A DNA stretch of 64,000 bases from Candidatus Colivivens caballi (GTDB taxonomy: Bacteria; Bacteroidota; Bacteroidia; Bacteroidales; Bacteroidaceae): the NCBI GenBank assembly GCA_018065565.1, contig JAGHSZ010000022.1, positions 1 through 64,000 on the forward strand. Reading direction: 5' to 3'. Shown piece after piece: positions 1 through 8,251 of this stretch. Below the pieces are notes generated by a model. It was not told the DNA's origin. It was given only the letters and a program-made list of their open reading frames with translations, and made no database searches. A program made the position numbers and the translations under genes. Each line of letters begins with the position of its first letter. The stretch's first letter is position 1.

Positions 1-271
1 GAAAAAGATAAAACGAGGTTTATTGGTTCACGCAGATTGCGCAGATTTCACGGAGTGAACGGATTTCCTTTTATTCTGCGAATTCTGCGTGAGATTTTAG
101 ACACCCGCACTCAGTGTCCTCTCCATGTGCCAACGGCACACTCTGTGAAAAGGTTTGTCAAATAGATAAGTGATAACCTTCTCTGTGTTGAAACAATTTC
201 GTAAATTTCGTGTATTTCGTGTTCGAAGAAAAAACTAAACCTTCTCTGTGCAGAGAGATGTGAATGCTCTA

Positions 272-340
272 AACTCAACCTCTACAATTAGTCCGTAAGG
301 GCGATAGGTAAACTGAGCAAGGACTTGCGAAAGTTGAGTT
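272..340. repeat. Dispersed palindromic element, copy 1 (upstream of htrA)
   Basis: AACTCAAC at 272-279 pairs with GTTGAGTT at 333-340. Between them is the segment 291-340, closely similar to 2240-2287 on the other side of htrA (shared words AAGGGCGAT, AACTGAGCAAG and ACTTGCGAAAGTT). The two copies are in direct orientation and bracket the htrA gene. Confidence 0.6.
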
Positions 341-399
341 AACGAATGTTTAAGGAGCGTTAAATAATGCGAAATATTGATTTAAAAAGTGTGAAATGC

Positions 400-430
400 T
401 TTGCCATGATTAAACTATGTAGTAATTTTG
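400..430 (+). promoter_or_regulatory. Bacteroidota-type promoter of htrA
   Basis: TTTG at 400-403, a 19-bp spacer, then TAATTTTG at 423-430. This matches the Bacteroidota housekeeping promoter (-33 TTTG, -7 TAnnTTTG) with the usual spacing. Transcription would start around 437, leaving a leader of about 60 nt before the ATG at 501. Confidence 0.75.
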
Positions 431-500
431 GCATCAATTTTGATGCATGAGCAAAATGAAAGGTAATGCAAATTAGTAACACTTTAAAGATAATCGAATT

Positions 501-2051
501 ATGAAACAGACAACAAAACGCTTTTATGGAACAGTGCTTGCAGTGGCTCTGGTCTCAGGAGTGACTGGTGCGTTTGCACTGAATTTTGTTAACAACCACA
601 TGGCTTCTCATCGCAACGAAGCTGTGACAGTCAGCAATGACTGGCTCAGGACAAGCGAGACGGCAGAACCTATGCAGGCATCGAATGTCAGCGCTGTGCC
701 TCAACAGCACATCGACCTGACTGGTGCTGCTGAGAAGGCATGCAATTCAGTAGTATATATAAAGGTGACAATTGCCGGACGAGTGGAGACTCGCGAATAC
801 TATGACCCATTCGAGGACTTCTTTGGCGACTTCTTCGGCCGTGGCAATGGTGGCCGTCAGCGTCAGCAGGTCCAGACTCCAAAGAGTCAGGCAAGTGGCA
901 GTGGTGTCATCATATCAAGCGACGGCTACATCGTGACCAACAACCATGTGGTTCAGAATGCCAGCGACATCAACATCACACTCAACGACAACCGTGAATT
1001 CTCTGCCCGTGTCATCGGTCTTGACGAAACTACCGACCTCGCACTTCTCAAGATTGACGCCACCGACCTGCCAGCCCTCGTCATTGGCGACAGCGAAGCC
1101 TTGAAGGTGGGCGAGTGGGTGCTTGCAGTTGGCAATCCGTTCAATCTCACATCGACCGTCACAGCAGGTATTGTCAGTGCAAAGGCGCGTCAGCTGGGTG
1201 CTACACAGAACGGCATTGAGTCGTTCATCCAGACCGATGCAGCCATCAATGCTGGCAATTCGGGCGGCGCACTGGTCAACGCACGCGGTGAACTGGTGGG
1301 CATCAACGCAATGCTCTATTCACAGACTGGCAACTTCACAGGCTATGGTTTTGCCATTCCGACCACTATCATGAAGAAGGTGGTGACCGACCTCAAAGAG
1401 TATGGTACGGTTCAGCGTGCACTCATCGGCATCAGCGGACTCGACCTCAACAAATACATCGACTCTGAGAAGCAGAAGAACGAGAAGTTTGACAAGGACT
1501 TTGGTACAAACGAAGGTGTTTATGTTGCCGAGGTTGCTGAAGGTGGTGCTGCCAAGGAGGCAGGCATCGAGGATGGCGATGTCATCGTGTCGGTTGACGG
1601 CAAGAAGGTAAGCAAGATGTCGGAACTGCAAGAGGCCATCACACAGTACAGACCAGGCGAGAAGGTGGTGATCGGTGTCATCCGCGACAAGAAAAACAAG
1701 TCGTTCGGCGTGACTCTCCGCAACAACCAGGGTAACACCACAGTGCAGAAGGCTGCCAAACTCGACATTCTTGGTGCAGAGTTCAAACCTCTGACTGATG
1801 ACCAGAAGAAGACTCTCAACATGACAAAGGGTGTCCAGGTAGTAAGCATTTCCGACGGTCTGCTCAAAAACGCTGGTGTGCAGAAGGACTTCATCATCAT
1901 GAAGATCAACAATCAGGACATCAAGGATGTGAACGATGTGGAATCTGCCCTCAAGGCTGCTTCACAGTCGGAGATGAACTCACTCTTCATCTGGGGTAAA
2001 TACCCTTCGGGCAAGACTGGCACATACGCCATCGACCTCAGCGAAGAATAA
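501..2051 (+). CDS. htrA: HtrA/DegP-family periplasmic serine protease
   Basis: Predicted Do-type serine protease (S1C) that degrades or refolds damaged envelope proteins. The N-terminus is a signal anchor or signal peptide (MKQTTKRFYGTVLAVALVSG, then a hydrophobic stretch). The catalytic triad is intact: His149 in NNHVV, Asp179 in TTDLALLKI and Ser254 in GNSGGAL. Two PDZ domains follow, roughly residues 300-400 and 415-510, for substrate recognition and oligomerisation. The length of 516 residues is normal for the family. A linker at about 100-130 rich in Phe, Gly and Arg corresponds to the LA loop. The gene stands alone, with its own promoter and a strong terminator downstream at 2299-2346. 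The family assignment is secure; the choice between DegP-, DegQ- and DegS-like roles is not made from sequence. Confidence 0.95.
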   Translation: MKQTTKRFYGTVLAVALVSGVTGAFALNFVNNHMASHRNEAVTVSNDWLRTSETAEPMQASNVSAVPQQHIDLTGAAEKACNSVVYIKVTIAGRVETREYYDPFEDFFGDFFGRGNGGRQRQQVQTPKSQASGSGVIISSDGYIVTNNHVVQNASDINITLNDNREFSARVIGLDETTDLALLKIDATDLPALVIGDSEALKVGEWVLAVGNPFNLTSTVTAGIVSAKARQLGATQNGIESFIQTDAAINAGNSGGALVNARGELVGINAMLYSQTGNFTGYGFAIPTTIMKKVVTDLKEYGTVQRALIGISGLDLNKYIDSEKQKNEKFDKDFGTNEGVYVAEVAEGGAAKEAGIEDGDVIVSVDGKKVSKMSELQEAITQYRPGEKVVIGVIRDKKNKSFGVTLRNNQGNTTVQKAAKLDILGAEFKPLTDDQKKTLNMTKGVQVVSISDGLLKNAGVQKDFIIMKINNQDIKDVNDVESALKAASQSEMNSLFIWGKYPSGKTGTYAIDLSEE

Positions 2052-2074
2052 GTTTCAGGTAAGAAATCATAATT

Positions 2075-2290
2075 ACACAAGTTTCGCAAGCTCCACTTGC
2101 ACGAAAAACGAAAGACGCATCGGGACTTCGTCCCTACGAATCGATATTTCGCGAAGCTCAATATCTACAAAGATACCTTGTAGGTTCTGAGTTTGCGAAG
2201 AACCGATTGGTAGCGAAGCGATTCGTAACGAAGCGATTCGTAGCCCGCAAGGGCGATTCGTCAACTGAGCAAGAACTTGCGAAAGTTAAA
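2075..2290. repeat. Palindromic intergenic element with 15-bp tandem units
   Basis: This 215-bp stretch downstream of htrA is bounded by related inverted segments: TTTCGCAAG plus CTTGC near 2081-2101, and CAAGAACTTGCGAAAG near 2270-2285. Inside are GC-rich short palindromes and a 15-bp tandem unit near 2203-2247 (variants CGATTGGTAGCGAAG, CGATTCGTAACGAAG, CGATTCGTAGCCCGC). The right end (2240-2287) matches 291-340 upstream of htrA. No believable reading frame crosses it. It looks like a small non-coding mobile or REP-type element. Confidence 0.55.
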
Positions 2291-2298
2291 ATAATTAA

Positions 2299-2346
2299 AA
2301 GCAAGACAAGGCAGACGGATTCGTTTGCCTTGTCTTGCTTCTTTTT
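2299..2346 (+). terminator. Rho-independent terminator after htrA
   Basis: A perfect 15-bp stem, AAGCAAGACAAGGCA (2299-2313) with TGCCTTGTCTTGCTT (2326-2340), followed by CTTTTTC. It lies between htrA and the next promoter, so it insulates the M64 peptidase gene. Confidence 0.85.
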
Positions 2347-2357
2347 CAGGCATAGAC

Positions 2358-2388
2358 TTGGTTATATCTTGTTTTTGTACTATATTTG
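2358..2388 (+). promoter_or_regulatory. Promoter of the M64 peptidase gene
   Basis: TTG at 2358-2360, a 20-bp spacer and TATATTTG at 2381-2388 fit the Bacteroidota consensus. The -7 box overlaps the alternative TTG codon at 2386, so translation must begin at a later ATG (2404 or 2410). Confidence 0.7.
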
Positions 2389-2403
2389 CACCCAGATAAA
2401 ACT

Positions 2404-3822
2404 ATGCTTATGACTTTTTCAGGACTCTTCACCCGTATGTTGCCAATAGGTCGCGCATGTGCTGCGATTGCAATGCTGTCGCTGAGCGCAGACACAATGG
2501 CACAGGTGGATTTCAACCAGTATTTTGAAAATGAAACGCTTCGGCTCGACTATGTGTTTGGTGGCGATGCTGCCAAACAATACATTTTCCTTGACCAGAT
2601 GTACCGTCAGGATAAATGGGCTGGACGCAGAGGACGGCTCGACGAGACCTTTCTTGAAGGCAACGGACAACTGACTGTCCGCGACCACGACACACATAAG
2701 ATAATATATGTGTGGACATTCTCCACGCTGTTTCAGGAGTGGCTTCGTGAAAATGAGGCAAAGGAAGGCAACCGCTCGTTTGAGACCTGCTACAACATTC
2801 CGTTTCCGAAACAAAAGGTGGATGTGACCGTAACCCTGACTGACAACCACCGCCGTGTGGTCACCGAGGCTACACATACCATTGACCCGCAGGATGTGCT
2901 GATTCGCCAGAATGGACAGCGCCACTTGCCTTACAAATATGTGTGGAAAGGTGCAGGCATGAATTCAAGGCCAGATGATGAAGTCAACCTTGCCGACTGT
3001 GTTGACATTGCCATCATTGCTGATGGATATACTGCCGACGAGATGGAAAAGTTCTACAAAGACAGTCAGCGTGCTACCGATGCGCTCTTCGAACGCGAAC
3101 CGTTCAGCAGCATGAAACAGCGGTTTAATGTGGTGGCAGTGGCTGCACCTTCGGCTGACAGCGGTCCTTCGGTTCCGCGCAAAGGTATATGGCACGACAC
3201 CGCCATCGGCTGCCATTACGACACGTTCCACATTGACCGCTACCTCACCACCGAGAAGATGCAGAACATCTACAATCAGTTGAGCGGAGTGCCGTTCGAA
3301 CATATTGTGGTACTGGTGAACAGTGACCTGTATGGAGGCGGAGGCATCTACAACCAGGTGACATTCTCCACTTCCGACCATGCCACATTCAAGCAGGTGC
3401 TGGTGCATGAGTTCGGCCATGCTTATGGTGGACTGGCTGACGAATATGCCTACGATGACATGGATTCGGAATGGTATCCCGCAGATGTGGAACCGTGGGA
3501 ACCCAATGTGACTACACTGTGCGACTTTGATTCGAAGTGGAAGGACATGATGCCGAAAGGTCAGCCGATTCCCACTCCCCTTGACCCGTCAGTGCCACAT
3601 TATAAGACTGTTGACCGCAATGACGCAAAGGCTATGGCACGGTTGAATGCCTGTGTGGGGGTGGTCGGCGTGTTTGAGGGCGCGGGCTACCAGACCAAGG
3701 GATGTTACCGTCCTGCACAGGAGTGCCGAATGAAAATCAATGAGGTACTTGACTTCTGTCCGGTGTGTACACGGGCCATCAGGCGAATCACCGAGTTCTA
3801 TGTCAGTAGCTCGGAGAAATAA
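2404..3822 (+). CDS. M64 (IgA peptidase family) secreted metallopeptidase
   Basis: Predicted exported zinc metallopeptidase of family M64, named after the Clostridium ramosum IgA protease. The zinc motif HEFGHAYGGLADEY is complete, with His335, Glu336 and His339 and the downstream Asp-Glu-Tyr expected for this family. The N-terminal third (about 40-180) is an all-beta domain typical of Bacteroidota M64 proteins, and the peptidase domain occupies about 185-460. A signal peptide precedes VDFNQYF. The start was placed at 2404 because the promoter -7 box covers the frame-compatible upstream codon; 2410 is also possible. Several Cys residues near the C-terminus (DFCPVCTRAI) could form disulfides. 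The substrate is unknown: many M64 proteins in commensals are not proven immunoglobulin proteases. The gene is monocistronic, with a terminator at 3922-3957. Confidence 0.88.
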   Translation: MLMTFSGLFTRMLPIGRACAAIAMLSLSADTMAQVDFNQYFENETLRLDYVFGGDAAKQYIFLDQMYRQDKWAGRRGRLDETFLEGNGQLTVRDHDTHKIIYVWTFSTLFQEWLRENEAKEGNRSFETCYNIPFPKQKVDVTVTLTDNHRRVVTEATHTIDPQDVLIRQNGQRHLPYKYVWKGAGMNSRPDDEVNLADCVDIAIIADGYTADEMEKFYKDSQRATDALFEREPFSSMKQRFNVVAVAAPSADSGPSVPRKGIWHDTAIGCHYDTFHIDRYLTTEKMQNIYNQLSGVPFEHIVVLVNSDLYGGGGIYNQVTFSTSDHATFKQVLVHEFGHAYGGLADEYAYDDMDSEWYPADVEPWEPNVTTLCDFDSKWKDMMPKGQPIPTPLDPSVPHYKTVDRNDAKAMARLNACVGVVGVFEGAGYQTKGCYRPAQECRMKINEVLDFCPVCTRAIRRITEFYVSSSEK

Positions 3823-3921
3823 TACGGGTTCATGACTTATGGGGTATGGTTCTTGGCTCATTGCCCATTACCCATGACTCATTACTCTCCACTCGAACCT
3901 CTCCACTCTCAGCAAATAAAT

Positions 3922-3957
3922 AGCCCCATTTCCAATCTTCAACATGGAAATGGGGCT
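3922..3957. terminator. Terminator between M64 gene and rnfA
   Basis: AGCCCCATTTCCA (3922-3934) pairs with TGGAAATGGGGCT (3945-3957) around a 10-nt loop, followed by TTCTGTT. It lies between convergent genes and could serve both strands. Confidence 0.8.
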
Positions 3958-3965
3958 TTCTGTTG

Positions 3966-4050
3966 CATGATGCACTATATGTAAAACACATCATGCACTA
4001 TGTACAACGCATTGTGTGCAATGTACTGCGCACGATGCATAATCAGCAAA
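3966..4050. repeat. Degenerate ~21-bp repeats rich in ATGCAC/TGTAC
   Basis: Between the terminator and the 3' end of rnfA are related segments built on CATGATGCACTATAT, CATCATGCACTATGTAC, GTGCAATGTAC and CACGATGCAT. The CTATGTAC and CAATGTAC cores (3998 and 4019) are 21 bp apart; the preceding step is 23 bp. I treat it as a worn member of the 21-22-bp arrays described elsewhere in the window. Confidence 0.4.
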
Positions 4051-4063
4051 TTTGCTTTTGGCT

Positions 4064-4687
4064 TTATTCGATGCCGAACAGCACTTTGAGTCCGCCGTCA
4101 ACTCCGCTGAATCCCATGAACGACATAGCGAGGAGGCTGGCTGTGATGAGTGCGATTGGCATTCCCTGCATTGCCTTTGGTATGCGGGCAAACAGGAGTT
4201 GCTCACGGAGTCCGGCAAAGATGATCATTGCCAAGGCGAAACCGAGGGCAGTGCTGATGGCATAGACGATGCCTGGCAGGAGTCCGAATTCAAGGCCCTG
4301 GCTGTCGTACTGGTTGCTTGCTACCTGAATGGCAACACCGAGAATACAGCAGTTGGTGGTGATGAGTGGGAGGAACACTCCGAGTGCCTGATAGAGTGAA
4401 GGACTGACCTTTTTCAGAATGATTTCGACCATCTGAACCAATGCTGCAATCACGAGGATGAAGGCAATGGTCTGGAGGTATGCCAGTCCGCAAGGATTGA
4501 GCACATATATCTGAATGAGGTAAGTCACGATGGTGGCGAGTGTGAGCACGAAGGTTACGGCTGCACCCATGCCGGCGGCAGTCTCAATCTTCTTTGACAC
4601 CCCAAGGAATGGGCAGATGCCGAGGAACTGTGACAGGATTACATTGTTAACGAAAATCGCTGTGATGAAAATAAGTATATATTCCAT
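4064..4687 (-). CDS. rnfA: Rnf complex subunit A (integral membrane)
   Basis: RnfA/RsxA is one of two homologous membrane subunits of the ferredoxin:NAD+ oxidoreductase that pumps Na+ or H+. The 207-residue protein has six predicted helices and starts with MEYILIFITAIFVNNVILSQFLGICPFLGVSK. The conserved NNVILSQFLGICPFLG segment, with its membrane-embedded Cys (a cluster ligand in Rnf structures), is present. ATT-CCILG near residues 110-115 is the counterpart segment in the second half. It is the last gene of the operon, 9 bp after rnfE. Family length is normal. Confidence 0.95.
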   Translation of the reverse strand: MEYILIFITAIFVNNVILSQFLGICPFLGVSKKIETAAGMGAAVTFVLTLATIVTYLIQIYVLNPCGLAYLQTIAFILVIAALVQMVEIILKKVSPSLYQALGVFLPLITTNCCILGVAIQVASNQYDSQGLEFGLLPGIVYAISTALGFALAMIIFAGLREQLLFARIPKAMQGMPIALITASLLAMSFMGFSGVDGGLKVLFGIE

Positions 4688-4696
4688 AGTGTCTTT

Positions 4697-5278
4697 TTAC
4701 TTCTTAATCTTGTTCACGATTGCAATGAGATAACCGAGTGTGAGGAACGCTCCTGGTGCGAGTACGAACATGAGCATGCCGTACTGTTCGCCTTGGAGTG
4801 TGAAACCAAACACACCGCCTGTTCCGAGAAATTCGCGGACGGCTCCGAGAAGGGTGAGGGCAAGGGTGAAGCCAATGCCGATGCCGATGCCGTCGAAGAT
4901 GCTTGCCACTGGGTTGTTCTTTGCTGCAAATGCCTCAGCACGGCCGAGGATGATGCAGTTGACCACGATGAGCGGAATGAACAGACCGAGGGTCTCGTAG
5001 ATGTCAGGGACATAAGCCTGCATCAGCATTTGAAGCACGGTCACGAGGGATGCGATGACGACGATGTAGCACGGTATGCGCACCATGTCGGGAACGAGGT
5101 TCTTGATGAGCGAAATGAGGAAGTTGCTGAGGATAAGCACAAACATTGTTGCCAGTCCCATTGACATTCCGTTGATGGCACTTGTGGTAGTGGCGAGTGT
5201 AGGACACATACCGAGCAGGAGCACGAATGTTGGGTTCTCCTTAACTATGCCATTGAATAATACTTTCAGGTTGTTCAT
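4697..5278 (-). CDS. rnfE: Rnf complex subunit E (integral membrane)
   Basis: RnfE/RsxE is the paralogue of RnfA and forms the inverted partner in the membrane core. Residues 10-35 hold the family signature (IVKENPTFVLLLGMCPTLA) with its conserved Cys, and VNCIILGRAEAFAAKN in the second half carries the matching Cys. Six hydrophobic segments fit the 193-residue length. Its ATG overlaps the rnfG stop (4-bp overlap at 5275-5278), consistent with translational coupling. Confidence 0.95.
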   Translation of the reverse strand: MNNLKVLFNGIVKENPTFVLLLGMCPTLATTTSAINGMSMGLATMFVLILSNFLISLIKNLVPDMVRIPCYIVVIASLVTVLQMLMQAYVPDIYETLGLFIPLIVVNCIILGRAEAFAAKNNPVASIFDGIGIGIGFTLALTLLGAVREFLGTGGVFGFTLQGEQYGMLMFVLAPGAFLTLGYLIAIVNKIKK

Positions 5279-5883
5279 TTGTTGCCTCCTTTCTGTGATG
5301 CTGATGTGGTGCCGTCAGTGTTGTTACCAAATGTCTGGTCGTAGGCAGTCTGTACTGCCTTGAGGAATGCGCGTGAAGTGATGGTGGAAGCAGTGATGGC
5401 GTCGATGTCGCCTTCGCCTCCCTTGGTCACACCCATGCGGGTTGTTGCTGGGTTCTTGCCCACGATGCAGCCCTTGCTGCCCTCCTGGAACCATTCAGCA
5501 GCCTTGATGCCGAGGCCTGGAGTCTCGGATGTCTCAAGGATGGAATAGCCGAGGATGTTGCCTTCGCTGTCGAATCCGACAAGGACCTTCAATGGACCTC
5601 CGAAACCGTTCTGTGTGCTTTCGATGGCTACGCCCTTGTCAGTGGTGTGGAGCACAAACACATTGTTTTCGGCATCGGTCACTTCGCTGTCGGTCACTTC
5701 GAGTGGTTCGCTTTCGCTTACTTTGAGCACTTTCTTGATGCTCTTTGCGAGGTTTTCAGCCTTGATGTTCTCAATCTGCTGCTTTGTGGCGCTGTTGACT
5801 GCTGCCAGTGCGCATGCAGCCACGATGCTGATGATGGTCAGCACCAAGACCATGTTGGTTAATGATGACTTCAACTTTTTCAT
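5275..5883 (-). CDS. rnfG: Rnf complex subunit G (covalent FMN)
   Basis: RnfG is the periplasm-facing FMN-binding subunit anchored by one N-terminal helix (residues 9-28). The flavinylation motif is visible as DAITASTIT near residues 160-170; the Thr before IT is the expected attachment site for FMN, added by an ApbE transferase not encoded in this window. The FMN-binding fold spans about 85-190. The C-terminal 15 residues are low-complexity Gly, Thr, Ser and Lys. It overlaps rnfD by 4 bp (5880-5883) and rnfE by 4 bp. Confidence 0.94.
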   Translation of the reverse strand: MKKLKSSLTNMVLVLTIISIVAACALAAVNSATKQQIENIKAENLAKSIKKVLKVSESEPLEVTDSEVTDAENNVFVLHTTDKGVAIESTQNGFGGPLKVLVGFDSEGNILGYSILETSETPGLGIKAAEWFQEGSKGCIVGKNPATTRMGVTKGGEGDIDAITASTITSRAFLKAVQTAYDQTFGNNTDGTTSASQKGGNK

Positions 5884-6899
5884 TTCTTGACTACCTCCCC
5901 GAATCGTGTTGGTTTACAATAGTTGTTGATAAGTGGAGTGAAGGCATTCATGATGAGAATGGCAAATGACATACCTTCTGGGTAGGCACCCCATGTACGG
6001 ATGACGACTGTGAGGAAACCGATTGCCACACCATAGATTAACTGGCCTTTCTTTGACATTGGGCTGGTGACATAGTCTGTTGCCATGAATACGGCACCGA
6101 GCATGAGACCGCCTGAGAGCAACTGCTCAACTGGACCTGCGTAGATAGGGTTTGCCAGATGGAGCAGTCCTGAGAACACGGCAACTGTGGCGAAGATTGC
6201 AACAGGGATGTGCCATGTGATGATTTTACGTGCGAGCATATAGATGAGGCCGATGATGATGGCGAGTGCGCAGACTTCACCAATACATCCGCCGCCCATG
6301 GCACCTTCGCCAAAGACGCTGCTGCTGGTGTTGCCGATGAGCATGTCCCATGCACTTGGGAGGTCTTGCAGCATGCTTGCATCCTTTGCCTTAATGGCTG
6401 CTTTCATCAGTGCCAGTGGTGTGGCGCCTGTTGTTCCGTCGATGGTGGTGAAACCTTGTCCGACAACCGGCCAGCTGGTCATCTGCACAGGGAACGAGAT
6501 GAGCAGGAACGCACGGCCTGCAAGTGCTGGGTTGAAGAGGTTGCAACCGAGTCCGCCGAATGTCATCTTGACAACTCCGATGGCAAACAACGCACCGATG
6601 ACAACAATCCAGAGTGGAATGTTTGACGGCATGTTGAAGGCGAGGAGCATACCTGTGAGGATGGCAGAACCATCAGTCACTGTGGGTTTTGCGTTCTTGA
6701 GCATGTACTTGCCGATGGCCCACTCGAAGAACACACATGAGGCAACAGACACGGCTGTCACCGCAATGGCACCAAGTCCGAAGAACACGAATGAGCATAT
6801 CATTGCAGGCACGAGTGCAATGCACACCCCAAACATGTTGCTCTTAACGGAGTCACCGCTATGGACATGTGGTGATAATGATATTGTGAGTTTGTTCAT
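5880..6899 (-). CDS. rnfD: Rnf complex subunit D (covalent FMN, membrane)
   Basis: RnfD is a polytopic membrane subunit of the NqrB/RnfD family carrying a second covalent FMN. The attachment motif TTGATPLALMKA occurs near residues 155-170. Hydrophobic segments cover most of 20-330, and the length of 339 is typical. The sequence FGGLGCNLFNPALAGRAFLL is a family hallmark. The gene lies 8 bp after rnfC. Two neighbouring flavinylated subunits imply that the host also has ApbE. Confidence 0.95.
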   Translation of the reverse strand: MNKLTISLSPHVHSGDSVKSNMFGVCIALVPAMICSFVFFGLGAIAVTAVSVASCVFFEWAIGKYMLKNAKPTVTDGSAILTGMLLAFNMPSNIPLWIVVIGALFAIGVVKMTFGGLGCNLFNPALAGRAFLLISFPVQMTSWPVVGQGFTTIDGTTGATPLALMKAAIKAKDASMLQDLPSAWDMLIGNTSSSVFGEGAMGGGCIGEVCALAIIIGLIYMLARKIITWHIPVAIFATVAVFSGLLHLANPIYAGPVEQLLSGGLMLGAVFMATDYVTSPMSKKGQLIYGVAIGFLTVVIRTWGAYPEGMSFAILIMNAFTPLINNYCKPTRFGEVVKK

Positions 6900-6907
6900 T
6901 GTCTTGA

Positions 6908-8251
6908 TTATTTAGCGTTTCTACTTCTGATGATTCCCATCACTGTGCTTTTGCCCAGACGGATGTAGTCGAGCAGTGGACGGTGTGAAGGGCAGGTGAA
7001 CTGGCACGAGCCGCACTCGATGCACGATGTGATGTCCTCCTTTTCCAGACGGTCCCACATCTGCTGGTCGGTGCATGCGCTGAGCAGGTATGGTTCGAGC
7101 CCCATAGGACATGCACTGACACACTTGCCACAGCGGATGCATGGGTCGGCTTCGGCACGGCTGGCTTCTTTGTCGTTCATGATGAGCACGCCCGACGAGC
7201 CCTTGCAGATTGGCACATCGGTGTTGAGCAGTGCTTTACCCATCATCGGACCGCCGCCGATGACCTTGCCTGTGTCCTCAGGCAGACCGCCACATGCGTC
7301 GATGAGCTGACTCATTGGTGTTCCCATGCGGGTGAGGAAGTTGCTTGGCTGTTTGAGACTCTTGCCTGTTACGGTGACAATGCGCTCGAACAGTGGCTTG
7401 TTCTTCATGACAGCCTGATAGACGGCGAAGGCTGTGCCTACATTCTGGATGATGGCACCCACGCTTACTGGCAATGCAGGTGGTGCTGGCACCTGACGGC
7501 CTACGACTGCGTCGATGAGTTGTTTTTCGCCGCCCTGTGGATATTTCACTTTGAGCGGAACAACCTCGATTTCGGGATATGCCTTTGCCTTCTCGGTCAT
7601 CAGTGCGATGGCGTCAGGCTTGTTGTTCTCAATGGCAATGTAGCCCTTCTTCACATTGACAGCCTTCATCAGCAGAGTCACACCCACGAGTATTTCGTCG
7701 GCATGTTCGAGCATCAGACGGTGGTCGGCTGTGAGGTATGGTTCACATTCCACTGCATTGATGATGACCCACTCAGGTTTGCTGCCAGGAGGCGGCATCA
7801 GTTTCACATGGCATGGGAAGCATGCACCGCCCATACCGACTACGCCGGCATTCTTTATCTTGTCAATGATTTCTTTGTCTGTGAGTTCAAGACGGTCGTT
7901 CAGTGTCACGAGTGTGTCGGTGCGGTCGATGCTTTCCATCCATTCGTCGCCTTCCACATTGATGAAGATGGCTGGCTTGGCATAGCCGCTTGCCTCGATG
8001 ATGGTGTCAACCTTTGCCACTGTGCCCGACACTGACGAGAAGATTGGGGCGCTGACGAATCCGCCTGCCTCTGCTATCATCTGACCTACTTTCACCTTGT
8101 CACCCTTCTGGACGATTGCCTTTGCAGGAGCACCGATGTGCTGTCCGAGGGGGAACACTGCTACCTTAGGCAGTTCGGCAACCTTGATGGGCTGGGCAGC
8201 CGACAACTTGTTTTCTGCGGGATGTACACCGCCTATTCTGAATGTTTTCAT
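6908..8251 (-). CDS. rnfC: Rnf complex subunit C (NADH-binding, 2x[4Fe-4S])
   Basis: RnfC is the peripheral subunit where NAD+ and FMN react. The N-terminal barrel/hybrid domain starts FRIGGVHPAENKLSA, and the central FMN/NADH-binding Rossmann region includes GVVGMGGACFPCHVKL and INAVECEPYLTADHR. Two ferredoxin motifs lie near the C-terminus: CIRCGKCVSACP and CIECGSCQFTCP. The length of 447 is normal, without the long repeat-rich tail of enterobacterial RsxC. Its ATG overlaps the rnfB stop by 4 bp. Confidence 0.95.
   Translation of the reverse strand: MKTFRIGGVHPAENKLSAAQPIKVAELPKVAVFPLGQHIGAPAKAIVQKGDKVKVGQMIAEAGGFVSAPIFSSVSGTVAKVDTIIEASGYAKPAIFINVEGDEWMESIDRTDTLVTLNDRLELTDKEIIDKIKNAGVVGMGGACFPCHVKLMPPPGSKPEWVIINAVECEPYLTADHRLMLEHADEILVGVTLLMKAVNVKKGYIAIENNKPDAIALMTEKAKAYPEIEVVPLKVKYPQGGEKQLIDAVVGRQVPAPPALPVSVGAIIQNVGTAFAVYQAVMKNKPLFERIVTVTGKSLKQPSNFLTRMGTPMSQLIDACGGLPEDTGKVIGGGPMMGKALLNTDVPICKGSSGVLIMNDKEASRAEADPCIRCGKCVSACPMGLEPYLLSACTDQQMWDRLEKEDITSCIECGSCQFTCPSHRPLLDYIRLGKSTVMGIIRSRNAK

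Larger units (their letters stand above)
1..500. other. Intergenic region upstream of htrA, repeat-rich
   Basis: No coding region is visible before the htrA start at 501. The stretch holds an imperfect inverted repeat (28-45 against 75-92) built from CGCAGATT-like words. It also holds three tandem 9-bp units at 195-221 (AATTTCGTA, AATTTCGTG, TATTTCGTG), a direct repeat AACCTTCTCTGTG at 175-187 and 238-250, and one copy of a dispersed element at 291-340. The htrA promoter lies at the right end. I infer accumulated intergenic repeats rather than a lost gene. Confidence 0.6.

Noticed and set aside
6244-6915. 223-residue plus-strand frame
   Set aside because: It is antisense to rnfD, which is unambiguous.
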